Shown piece by piece: positions 1-9,905 of a stretch of 64,000 bases of DNA. Origin of the DNA: Lineus longissimus. Lineage: Eukaryota; Nemertea; Pilidiophora; Heteronemertea; Lineidae. The stretch covers positions 12,340,001 to 12,404,000 of the forward strand of contig NC_088321.1 in NCBI RefSeq assembly GCF_910592395.1. Reading direction: 5' to 3'. The position numbers and the translations under genes are program-made. How positions within the stretch are numbered: the first letter of the stretch is position 1; every line of letters begins with the position of its first letter. Under the pieces are notes generated by a model that saw only the letters and a list, made by a program, of their open reading frames with translations, did not search any database and had not been told where the DNA came from.

Positions 1-1067
1 AGTGACTTCATTTTCACCTATTTGAACCACCCGGGTTTTGTTTTTATTGATCAGTTGTCTAAGACAAGTGTAACCAACAATAACGTGGCGTCAACTCCTC
101 CAACACGTTTAATGCAAACGTAAAGTGAACGTGTTGGTGACTTCTGTTGGAAAACCACAGGCATGCCAGGCCCTAATAGATCATTTCGAAACTCAACAGT
201 AATGTTAGTGTTCAGCTTTGTCATTCAGTATTCAGTATTGTAAACACTAGTATAGGATACCTTGGACAGGCCGTATTTTGTTACTGGATATTTCCCATCC
301 ATTCTTGGCACAACGCACAACAATAACCAGTATATAGAATTCACATTGGTACCCGAATGAAGATTTTCTGGCCGAAAATGACAAAAATCAATTCATTCCA
401 CCAATGTACACAAATGCATACTTACGAATAAATACCTTGAACATGGCAGCACGTTCTCAGTTCCGTGTGGCACGGCTTTGTGATACAGTCATTCAGTCAC
501 AGCCAATCAGATTGTGGGTATTTTACATATCACTCGCCGAATCCTCATTTCCCATTGTCATTCCAGTTAAATATGAGAGTAAGTATGGCACGCATTCTCA
601 AAAACTATCTTAAAGGGATTTTATCCAAACATTCTGACTGCGAATGTTGTCTCTTTAAAACAGACTAGTTTGAGACCTACAGTTTTAGTTTGAGGTGTTT
701 CAGAGTTATAGAAGTTGTTCCTTGCTGTCGGGTATGTCGGTAATGACGTCTCTTCACACACCACTCGGTTGGAGTGGTCAGAATATGAATTTGACATTTT
801 GGTATTCATTATACCTCGATCTACCCGCCTGTGGTTTTGTGAGAAATGGTAACTATAAAACCTTGTCGTATAGAAAACCGACTGATGTTCATAAAGGAAG
901 ACGGCGACTCTGACTCCATTGACGAAATATCTTATAACAGAGGGCCTGTCCGTTCAAAGATACAATGCAGCTTGTACTGTTATGACAAGAACACACGCAA
1001 TGAGACCTGTAAAGCCTTTAGCTTTAATATCAACACAAACTGTTGTGAAATTTTACAAGATATGTAA
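1..1067 (+). CDS. Gene 0 (partial, 3' end): PAN-like last exon of a secreted LamG-PAN protein
   Basis: Only the end of this copy is present. Bases 1-873 match intron 3 of the other units; by comparison, the LamG exon lies just left of the window. The last exon is 874-1067, opening after TATAG with AA-AAC-CGA. It encodes a 63-residue Cys-rich segment (IQCSLYC, NETCKAF, TNCCEIL) and ends QDM-TAA. Its Cys spacing and the aromatic-rich CKAFSFN strand resemble the PAN/Apple fold, a protein- or carbohydrate-binding module of secreted proteins. NET is a possible N-glycosylation site. The frame is the one shared by the other units. No AATAAA is seen within about 300 bp after the stop. Confidence 0.6.
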
Positions 1068-3491
1068 AAAATTATTTCAGAAAAGCAAGGGATACAACGT
1101 TACAACTTTGTTCCATAGAGGAGGATTCGACTAATTGTGTTAAATTTTATTGGATTCTTCGTTAGAATAATTGAACATCAGGAGAATATTATGTTGATAG
1201 CAGCGTGCTTGTGCAATTTACAGATCATAGTTACATGATAGCTATTTCGAGATTTCTATTTCGAGATTAAAAAATGACAAAAGACTTGGACAAAATCTAT
1301 CGATGCAACGAAGTTTAACAAACACACGCAGATATCAAGTTTACGCATCTTGGCGTGATCCAAGACATTTATTGATATCATAGTTTTGGATATATATATA
1401 TTGATGTATTTCCGTACTGACATGAACAGGGGTATATCCTGTGGGCCCTCAAATACACACACTAGTGCACAGTGCATAGACGCTGTACGAGATGTTCTAT
1501 AAAGCAATTAGTGTATTGCTGACTTGCTAAGGAACTAGATGGCGAACCCTAACATTTACAAGAAAAACCTCGCAAAAGCATTTGGATGAAGCAACACCCA
1601 AATTTATTCGGAAGGATGAATTTTATCTTAGGAAAAATCCTTGACCAGATTTCTGTGTAAATATAAATATGTCTTTGCAAAATCCGATCTCCACATCGGT
1701 TTTAAATCCGAATCCTCCTCAACCACAGTGGACAGCGGTATACCATTAACATGACTGTATTTACCATAAACAACATTTCCTGAAGCAGACGATGTGTGTT
1801 TCAAACTGACCGTCTCCTCAGGCCGTGTTCCAAATAACAACGTCCAAGATACGCATAAACCAAATTTGGGGGTAAACGCATTAACAATGAGGGAAGTGGG
1901 ATAATTCTCTCACTTCTAGTAGGTAAAACTATGGTGAAGTTTATTTTTATCTACCATATTCGCATGCCTTATCAAAGCCCTAACTTTACTTTCAAAATTA
2001 TCGGATTTCCATCAAATCATACATAATTGAAAATTGATAGATTTCGAAACTCTTTATATCTTTGCTTCCAACTCAATCAATACGAACAATGGTTTCATTG
2101 ATACGACCATGCGTGAATACAGTTAATGAGTTTTGAACTATTTCACTGCGTGTTTTATCCGTGTTCAAGAAAGCTCCTTCTCTCGTGCACCATCCTTTGT
2201 TTTATGTTCAAAGTAAGAGTAGAGCAGGCCAACATGTCGTAAAACAACGGCTCGTTTGCAAGTGTCACATCAACTCTGGTACTGGTCATGGCCACCTTAG
2301 CTCTTTCGTCGATACCGATTAACCGAGGCCGCAACTTCGACCGGCGGCCCTCTTAATGTTGTGACAGGGGAGTAGATCTTTAATTATGGAGGCACCTTCT
2401 TCTGCGCTGCTCCAAAATAATTGAAAATACCGGAAAGTGGCAGCATCTTGGCCTTCGGGAAAAAGATTGGAACTACCTACTTTGATCACGACATCAATTA
2501 TACCATCGATTCGATAATAAATGATCATTATATTCGTCAAACTTTTTGTTTGAAGAGGCAATTTTTCCGCGGTGGTCTGACGAATGTTCGTGCAAGAGGT
2601 ATCAATGTGTTGCTAGCGATGTCCAGTTGTGTCTTAAAAAAAGATAAGTGAATATTAGCGTTGCAGCAGTGTACAATAATCACATACATGCCTAAATCAA
2701 AGGGGTAATGAAATTGTCACCTATAATATGTACAATGATGTACACAAATTGAAAGTGTATATTGGGATTAAAGCTAATATATAACTTCGACACAATACAA
2801 GAACATAACTACACAATGTATCCGTTATACCCTAGGTTTAGTGTGTACAAGTGGAGTGTCAGCCTTGGTAGTCTGGTGGTAGTTGTCTGTGAGGTCGTTT
2901 ATAGACGTTTTTTATTCTCAGGCTGTTTTAACGATAAACATTACAGCACTAAATATTTTCTATCGTTTTGTTTTGAAGAATGAAGTGTTTTTCTTTACGA
3001 CTAACAGCTGTCCTCTTACGGCAAGTGTATGCATGCCTTTTCAGCTGCAATCACTACCGGACTCCAGAAACATTGCCTAGTTTACCCAAAGCAAGATTGT
3101 TGAAACAGATGTTGACTAAATCTCATGCCCAGAAAACGCAATAGCGAGATCTTTTTGTAAGCGTTTCGTGATAGGTTTTACAAAGAGCATTCATCAGACA
3201 CCATTTTGCAACACAGTTCCGACATGCGCGTGCATAGGCAGACGGTCTTCGAAGTTCTTATCAAATTCGTATGATTATCTCTTAGTCAAGATTGAAAAAG
3301 AATCTTTCAAGAATCGAGTAACGAATGTACATTGAAAATTCGAAGAATACAGCACAGATACAGCTATACTTGATAACTCTGTAACATTCATTCGAACTTC
3401 TGAACCAGGAAGAAAAAACCCATTGTATTGGGATTGGTATTGTATTGTTACCCCACTCCGATCCAGTGTGAGTTAGGCTTTCAGTTCCACT
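1068..3491. other. Spacer 0/1 (no confident gene)
   Basis: This is the shortest spacer type. It is nearly identical, base for base, to spacer 7/8 (50282-52709), including unit-specific sequence around 1600-2050 that other spacers lack. It does not contain the 190-bp MITE, the 354-bp element or the GC-rich block. Short forward and reverse ORFs are present but none keeps its frame across units. The last 70 bp before gene 1 hold the candidate core promoter. Confidence 0.7.
3427..3491 (+). promoter_or_regulatory. Candidate core promoter of gene 1 (paired inverted CCAAT and initiator-like motif)
   Basis: Two ATTGG motifs (inverted CCAAT boxes) lie at 3427-3431 and 3433-3437, about 60 bp before the ATG. 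TCAGTTC at 3481-3487 resembles a metazoan initiator. There is no obvious TATA box at the expected spacing. Closely related sequence precedes most other gene copies, but gene 4 lacks the ATTGG stretch. Because introns are equally conserved, this is only suggestive. Confidence 0.25.
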
Positions 3492-6400
3492 ATGCTCCGC
3501 CTACTTACCGTTATACATGTATTACTCCTTCAATCCATCGTCTGTAGAAGTACTGGAGACACATGTATCAACCACAGAGGTGAGTTGTTTGGAATTATTC
3601 AGGTCCCCGTTAATGAAATCAATTCGGCTCAGTCATTCCAGGGCGCACAAATTAGGCGATTACATCATTCTAAATCCTATATCGGATAGTACGATGAATT
3701 CAAATGCTTAAAACAATTATACTTTTGCCGTATTAACAAAATGCGTTAGGGTTGCTTGCCTGTCTCGAATCATTTCAGAGGTTGGAGCAAAGAGTTTGGC
3801 CAGCAGGTGCCCACTGCCAAATGATTGCGTCATTGGCCGGTGGTCGCCGTTCTAAAATTTGAATTGGACGCATCACCTCTTTCAAGAAAACTGATTATAC
3901 AGTTGTAGTTATGATTCATTGGAAAGCACAGCAATCAACTTTTCACATGCAATATATCATATTGCCTGAGTGGAGTTACTGAGCGCCTCAGGAAGGACCG
4001 GCCAATGGGTGAAACACTCACATGGTGGATATGCACTAGTTCACGAACTACGACAGAAAGGGCTTCCAGTCTATTAAAAATAGGAACAGGAATAGGCGGA
4101 ACAGGAATAGGCGAAACAGGAATACACCTAAACAATAGGTAGAGCCTACTCGAGTATTGTCTGGCTTGGGATCTTATTGGTGAGTGGATCCAATACACAC
4201 TATATATTCTAATAATACCAATGACAGCAGCTGGGATCGTAATTTCAAGATATTGGTGCTAATTTCTACGAAAGCCCAGAAGGCTCATCTGAAATCTGAA
4301 ATTTGAGATCCAATATTAACCAATCAGAGGGAAACTTTCAACATTTCAAAACCAATTAGATGTCGTGTAACATTTTATTCGGTGAATGCAAAATGGCCGC
4401 AATCGGCACTGCGTTTATATGCATCATATCATTGTAAGAAGCTAGATCAGCTCGACTTGCTGATGTCAGGTGATTATTTTACATATACCGTGATGCATTC
4501 TTGACGCAATGATTAGTAGAAAATAGGTCAAATATATATTGCATTCTTTCAAAATGATATTCTTGCTAGTCTGAATAGCTCAAAGAATCGTGCCCATGTC
4601 GGGTTGTGGTCGCAATTTGATAAAAAAAGCTTGACTTAATTTAACCAGTGGTCTCTTAGTTCACTTTAAATTTCTCCATTGTCATTACAGCAAAGTACTG
4701 AATGTTACACTTGATCTGATTGGCTAAAAGTTTCCCAGCGATTAGAGATTTTGAATTACGGATTTCGGATTCGAGAATTTCGGACTTCGGATTTCGAATT
4801 TCAAATTGGCCATCTGGGCTTTCGTAAATTTTAGTAAATCAAGTTCAAGTTTAAAATTGGCTACGGCGTTTTAAAATGGAACAGTGTTGTGTTCCTTTGC
4901 ATTTCAGACACCAGTGTGTTCTTTCTTAATGGAACTGACAGGAATATACGGTAACTGCGTCTGTGGATTCTCTATTATTCATAAACTTTGGAAGCAAAAC
5001 CACTGCATCTTTGTTTCATTTTGGTCCCGCATCCAATGTTGTCACGCTGCTCAACAGGGAAGCTAGCTTCCTGTCTACCGCAATACGAAGCTACACGGCC
5101 ATAGAAGACCTACAGTTTGCTTCTTTTCATCGCCATTTCCGTCTGAAGCTCCAAGCCATCAGAATCAGTCGGGTATTACTCGGTTGCTCCACTCTACTTG
5201 AGGCTGTTTATGTTTATACATTGGCTGTGGCTCCGTGTAAAGACTTTGTCATTTATGGCATCGGAATTTCTCCCAAGAAGTTAACGACTGTGTCTTTTAA
5301 AGCTAAACTTTTTAAGACATTTTAACTCTACGATTTCAAACTCCTCCAGTGTGAAATACGGTGCAAATTACGCCAAGTCAACTTTCTTTGGTGAGGTTCT
5401 CTCATTTAATGGATGTGATCATGAGGTTAAGCTGAACATTGATCTTCAGAAAAACGATGTCGTTTCGTTTGCTCTCTACTTTTGGCAGCGTCACCATAAC
5501 ATACGATGGGAATCTATAATTTGGATTTCTGGAAGACGCTTTGAAGTTTACGTCAGTAGCTATCATGGTATACATGTAATGTGTAATAACCGACATAAGA
5601 ATTTGGCGCGAAGAACTAAAACTGGAAAGGTACTCAAGGCGCGTGTTTGGTATTTTCTTGTTGTAACGGTAGACATAGTAAGAAATATCCATAAGATTTA
5701 CCTCGACGGAGTAAAACTGAATGCTAGGAAGATACCAAGCTATGTCAAAAACAGATCAAGTCGCTTTCATTTTCTTGGTCGTCATTCACCCATCCAAGGA
5801 AGACGCTGCACTTCACATCCTTTTATCGGTGCTATGTCCAACCTTAGGATTTTTCCATGTCTGTTGAATCAACGGGAGGTTCGAAGTATTTATGAGAGCG
5901 GTAAGTCAGAAGTTAAGAGTTAGTGCCTTCATTTTCACCTATTTGAACTATCACACCCGGGTTTTGTTTTCATTGATCAGTTGTCTAAGACAAGTGTAAC
6001 CAACAATAACGTTGCGTCAACTACTCCAACACGTTTAATGCAAACGTAAAGTGACCGTGTTGGTGACTTCTGTTGGAAAACCACAGGCATGCCAGGCCCT
6101 AATAGATCATTTCGAAACCCAACAGTAATGTTAGTGTTCGTGTTCAGCTTTGTCCTTTAGTCCTTAGCATTGTAAATACTAGTATGTATAGGATACCTTG
6201 GACAGGCCATATTTTGTAACTGGATATTTCCCATCCATTCTTGGCACAACGCACAACAATAACCAGTATATAGAATTCACACTGATACAAGAAATGAAGA
6301 TTTTCTGGCCAAAAATGACAAAAATCAATTCATTCCGCCAATGTACACCAATGCATACTTACGAAATATAATTCGTTACCATGCTAACAACTTATGAACG

Positions 6401-7075
6401 TTGAAACTGATCCCAACCTGAAACTGCGGCAATAAAGACCTTGAACATGGCAGCACGTTCTCAGTTCCGTGTGGCACAGCTTTGTGATACAGTCATTCAG
6501 TCACAGCCAATCAGATTGTGGGTATTTTTACATATCACTCGCCGAATCCTCATTTCCCATTGTCTTTCCAGTTAAATATGACAGTAAGTATGACACGCAT
6601 TCTCCAAAAACTATTTTAAAGGGATTTGATCCAAACATTCTGACTGCGAATGTTGTCTCTTTAAAACGGACTGGTTTCAGACCGACAGTTTTAGTTTGAG
6701 GTACTTCAGAGTTATAGAAGTTGTTCCTTGCTGTCGAGTGTGTCGGTATTGACGTCTCCTCACACACCACTCGGGTGGAGTGGTCAGTATGACAGTTGGA
6801 CATTTTGACATTCATTTTACGTCGATCTACCCTCCCGTTGTTTGGAATAAAAAAATTTAACTTTAAACTATTGTTGTATAGAAAACCGACTGATGTTCAT
6901 AAAGGAAGACGGCGACTCTGACTCCATTGACGAAATATCTTATAACAGAGGACCTGTCCGTTCAAAGATACAATGCAGCTTGTACTGTTATGACAAGAAC
7001 ACACGCAATGAGACCTGTAAAGCCTTAAGCTTTAATATCAACACAAACTGTTGTGAAATTTTACAAGATATGTAA
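3492..7075 (+). CDS. Gene 1: secreted LamG-like / PAN-like protein, 291 aa
   Basis: Exons are 3492-3579, 4908-4950, 5350-5900 and 6882-7075. Every junction has GT/AG ends (donors GTGAGT, GTAACT, GTAAGT) and phases 1, 2, 1 agree. Residues 1 to about 21 are a signal peptide (MLRLLTVIHVLLLQSIVC), followed by TCINHR. Exon 2 gives TSVFFLNGTDRNI with an NGT sequon. Exon 3 (residues about 45-227) has LamG/jelly-roll hallmarks: VWYFLVVTVD, IYLDGVKLNA and a C-terminal IGAMSNLRIFPCLLNQREV. Exon 4 is PAN-like with five Cys and ends at TAA. Codon 44 is CGT (Arg) where most copies have Ser, which removes the NIS sequon. Intron 1 contains the foldback repeat. The gene looks intact. LamG is recognised from motifs, not from a search, and a pentraxin-like fold is an alternative label. 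Confidence 0.72.
4083..4126. repeat. Short tandem repeat (15-bp unit, about 3 copies) in intron 1 of gene 1
   Basis: The motif GGAACAGGAATAGGC is repeated with small changes. Equivalent intron positions in the other units lack it, so it is private to this unit. No function is implied. Confidence 0.6.
4258..4834. repeat. Foldback inverted repeat in intron 1 (gene 1)
   Basis: The left arm (about 4258-4345, around TTCTACGAAAGCCC and CTCATCTGAAAT) is the imperfect reverse complement of the right arm (about 4725-4834, around ATTTCAAATTGGCC and GGGCTTTCGTAAA). The arms are about 90-110 bp and are separated by roughly 380 bp. It has the form of a foldback/MITE-type element or a long intronic hairpin. 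Arm limits are approximate. Confidence 0.6.
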
Positions 7076-7190
7076 AAAATCATTTCAGAAAAGCAAGGGA
7101 TACAACGTTACAACTTTGTTCCATAGAGGAGGATTAGACATATTGTGTTAAATGTTATTGGATTCTTCGTGAGAAAAATTGAACATCAGG

Positions 7191-7337
7191 GATTCCCTCC
7201 TCATAAACCGCTGTTACACCGGTGTAACCCAACACCGAGCAGGGGTGGTCAAGTGTTGGTGTAGTGATGGTGTTACCTTGGTGACGGTGTTACACCAACA
7301 CTTTACACTTTCTCAACCCCAAGACTTGACCTGACAC
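7191..7337. repeat. Palindrome-rich insertion block
   Basis: The sequence diverges from other units after GAACATCAGG and rejoins near CACTGTGACACTGTGAACG. It contains the self-complementary TTACACCGGTGTAA and a 12-bp inverted pair, AGTGTTGGTGTA (7252-7263) with TACACCAACACT (7291-7302). A second copy is in spacer 4/5 (about 28475-28620), where the left arm has mutated. It is probably a remnant of a non-autonomous DNA transposon; the family is not recognised. Confidence 0.5.
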
Positions 7338-7479
7338 ACTGTGACACTGTGAACGAGACTGTACAAGGGATGTTGTCTAATGATAGTTTTTTAGCGGTTT
7401 TATAAAAGCGATATATAGATCGGACACTTTAATTTTTCGTATCGCAATAATCTTAGATATAAATGTTTCCAACGTTTGA

Positions 7480-7800
7480 AAAAGATTTATGATTTTTCGC
7501 CGGGAAGCCGACACGAATCGTGCCCCAGCCCGGGCAGGGCGTGATGTTGAGCCGTGAGTCAGATGCCCCGGACTCTGCCGCGCCTCGCGCATCACCTCGG
7601 GCGGGCGGCCCCTACAAGAGCATGAAGACGCAGGAAAGACCGGAAGATGACTCGGTCAGAGGGCCGAGGCCAAGACAGGGCAGGGCAGTTAGACGATAAG
7701 CCACGAGTCCATCGCCCCAGACTCTTCGGCATATCGTCCATCAACTCGATCCAGGTTGACCTTCGCGCTTGCCCTCCCGCATGTGCGAGACGGTATAGGC
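7480..7800. other. GC-rich block of unknown origin
   Basis: A strongly GC-rich stretch (CCCGGGCAGGGCG, CGGGCGGGCGGCCCC) inside AT-rich DNA. It starts near TTTTTCGCCGGGAAGCC and ends just before CTATACAGGTAACGCC. Related copies lie in spacers 3/4 and 4/5, while spacers 2/3, 5/6, 6/7 and 8/9 carry different sequence at that site. Open frames over it are Arg/Pro-rich and match no protein I recognise. It may be a transposon fragment or captured GC-rich sequence. Confidence 0.5.
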
Positions 7801-9182
7801 TAGCCTATACAGGTAACGCCGAGCCAAGCACAAAGCAATGTATAAAATTAGAATAAACAGCTCAAATCTGATTAATGGCTTGTAAAATAAAATACTTAAA
7901 AATAGTGATTGGCATTGACATACACTGGCTGCAAGCGAAGCTTAGCTCAAATTTATTAGTAATTTTGTCTTAACCAAACTTGGACTGCAGGAGAGTGTGA
8001 GAAGCAAGGATTTAAGGCAGAACATAAGACATTCAAAATAGTGTACATATTGGAAATTGATAGATTGCGAAACTCTTTATCTTTTTGCTTCCAACTCAAT
8101 CAATACGAACAATGGTTTCATTGATACGACCATGCGTGAATACAGTTAATTAGTTTTGAACTATTTCACGGCGTGTTTTATCCGTGTTCAAGAATGCTCT
8201 TTCTCTCGTGCTCCATCCTCGTTTGCAAGCGTCACATCAACTCTTGTACTACTGGTCATGGCCACCTTATAGCTCTTTCGTCGATACCGATTAACCGAGG
8301 GCGCAAATTCGACCGGCGGCCCTTTTACTGTTGTAACGGGGGAGTAGATCTTTAATTATGGAGGCATCTTCTTCTGCGCTGCTCCAAAATAATGGGTTAC
8401 CAGCCTTAGGCGAAATACCGGAAAGTGGCAGCATATTGGCCTGCGGGAAAAAGATTGGAACTACCTACTTTGATCACGACTTGAATTATACCATCGATTC
8501 GATAATAAATGATCATTATATTTGTCAAACGTTTTGTTTGAAGAGGCAATTTCTCAGTGGTGGCATGACGAATGTTCGTGCAAGAGGTATCAATGTGTTG
8601 CTAGCAATGTCTAGTTGTGTCTATCAAAATGATAAGTGAACATTTGCGTCGCAGCAGTGTACAATGCTCACATACATGCCTAAATCAAAGGGGTAATGAA
8701 ATTGCCACCTGTTGCGTGAATTTACCTTTGCTGGGCGGAATTAGTCAACGCGGTATATTATGTACAATGATGTACACAAATTGAAAGTGTATATTGGGAT
8801 TAAAGCTAATATATAACTTCGACACAATGCAAGAACATAACTACACAATGTATCCGTTAAACCCTTTGTGTAGTGTGTACAAGTGGCGTGTCAGCCTTGG
8901 TAGTCTGGCAGTAGTTGTCTGTGAGGTCGTTTATGGACGTTTTTCATTCTCAGGCTATTTTAACGATAAACATTACATCACTAAATATTTGCTATCGTTT
9001 TGTTTTGAAGAATGAAGTGTTTTTCTTTATGACTAACAGCTGTCCTCTTGCGGCAAGTGTATGCATGCCTTTTCAGCTGCAATCACTACCGGACCACCAG
9101 AAACGTTGCCTATTTTACCCCAAGCAAGATAGTTGAAACAGATATTATTGACTAAAGGTCATGCTTAGAAAACGCAATAGCG

Positions 9183-9536
9183 AGTTCTGGACTAATTGTT
9201 GGTGTGTTGATGAGCAACGCCCTTTCACGCCTTCCACGAAAACATCATTCGATTTTTTTTACACGCCATGAATTATTAGTGTCTGTAGCTACATCAAGCT
9301 TTAAAGAGATCCTGTCGAGGCCCAAAATTGTTATTTAGACCACCTGAACGTCGTAAAAATAACTAAATTGGTGATTACCTCTTATGCAGTTCACGGACTG
9401 GAGTCAGTTATGCATGCTATGTTACCCAGATGGCAAGCTCTCATAATCACCTGCCTGAGGGGAACTCGAAACTGCCAAGATTTATCAATGGAAGGTTATT
9501 CGCCCGCCTTAGGTTTTAACAGGGCCGTTCAGAACT
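9183..9536. mobile_element. 354-bp candidate MITE, short terminal inverted repeats (AGTTCTG/CAGAACT)
   Basis: The block starts AGTTCTG and ends CAGAACT. It is present in spacers 1/2, 3/4 and 4/5 but absent from spacers 0/1 and 7/8, where GCGAGATCTTTTT runs straight through. The short inverted ends plus presence/absence suggest a non-autonomous DNA transposon. A deletion in the other spacers is the alternative. No clean target-site duplication is seen. Confidence 0.45.
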
Positions 9537-9905
9537 ACCTATTTTTATAAGCGTTTCGTGGTAGGTTTTCTTTAAGAAAATTGTAAATGCGCCTTACAAA
9601 GAGCATTCAGACGCCATTGCAACACAGTTGCGACATGCGCGTGCATGCTAGGCAGACGGTCCTCGAAGCTCTGATCAAATTCGTATGATTATCTCTTAGT
9701 CAAGATTGAAAAAGAATCTTTCAAGAATCGAGTAACGAATGTATATTGAAAATTCGAAGAATACAGCACAGATACAGCTATACTTGATAACTCTGTAACA
9801 TTCATTCGAACTTTTGAACCAGGAAGAAAAAACCCATTGTATTGGGATTGGTATTGTATTGTTACCCCACTCCGATCCAGTGTGAGTTAGGCTTTCAGTT
9901 CGACT

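Larger units (their letters stand above)
7076..9905. other. Spacer 1/2 (no confident gene)
   Basis: From the left: about 115 bp of common 3' flank; an unrelated palindrome-bearing block (about 7191-7337) that replaces about 1.3 kb present in spacer 2/3; the GC-rich block (about 7480-7800); the common middle part with a 93-codon ORF at 8358-8639 (see findings); and the 354-bp candidate MITE at 9183-9536. The spacer ends with the promoter-proximal sequence of gene 2. Confidence 0.65.

Noticed and set aside
100-137. CCAACACGTT...AACGTGTTGG hairpin in intron 3, seen in most units
   Set aside because: A 10-bp stem of little significance on its own; lost in units 7 and 9.
1628-1840. Minus-strand 70-codon ORF in spacers 0/1 and 7/8
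   Set aside because: The two copies are recent duplicates, so their agreement carries no weight. The other spacers diverge or break the frame, and no domain is recognised.
4963-5325. Open frame in intron 2 (LFINFGSKTTASLF...), 104-120 codons in units 1, 2 and 8
   Set aside because: It is frameshifted or stopped in units 3, 5, 7 and 9, exon 2 runs into a stop if read through, and the splice phases join exon 2 directly to the LamG exon. It is treated as intron.
5402-5692. Minus-strand 96-codon ORF opposite the LamG exons
   Set aside because: It is antisense shadow of exon 3; its conservation follows from the + strand coding sequence.
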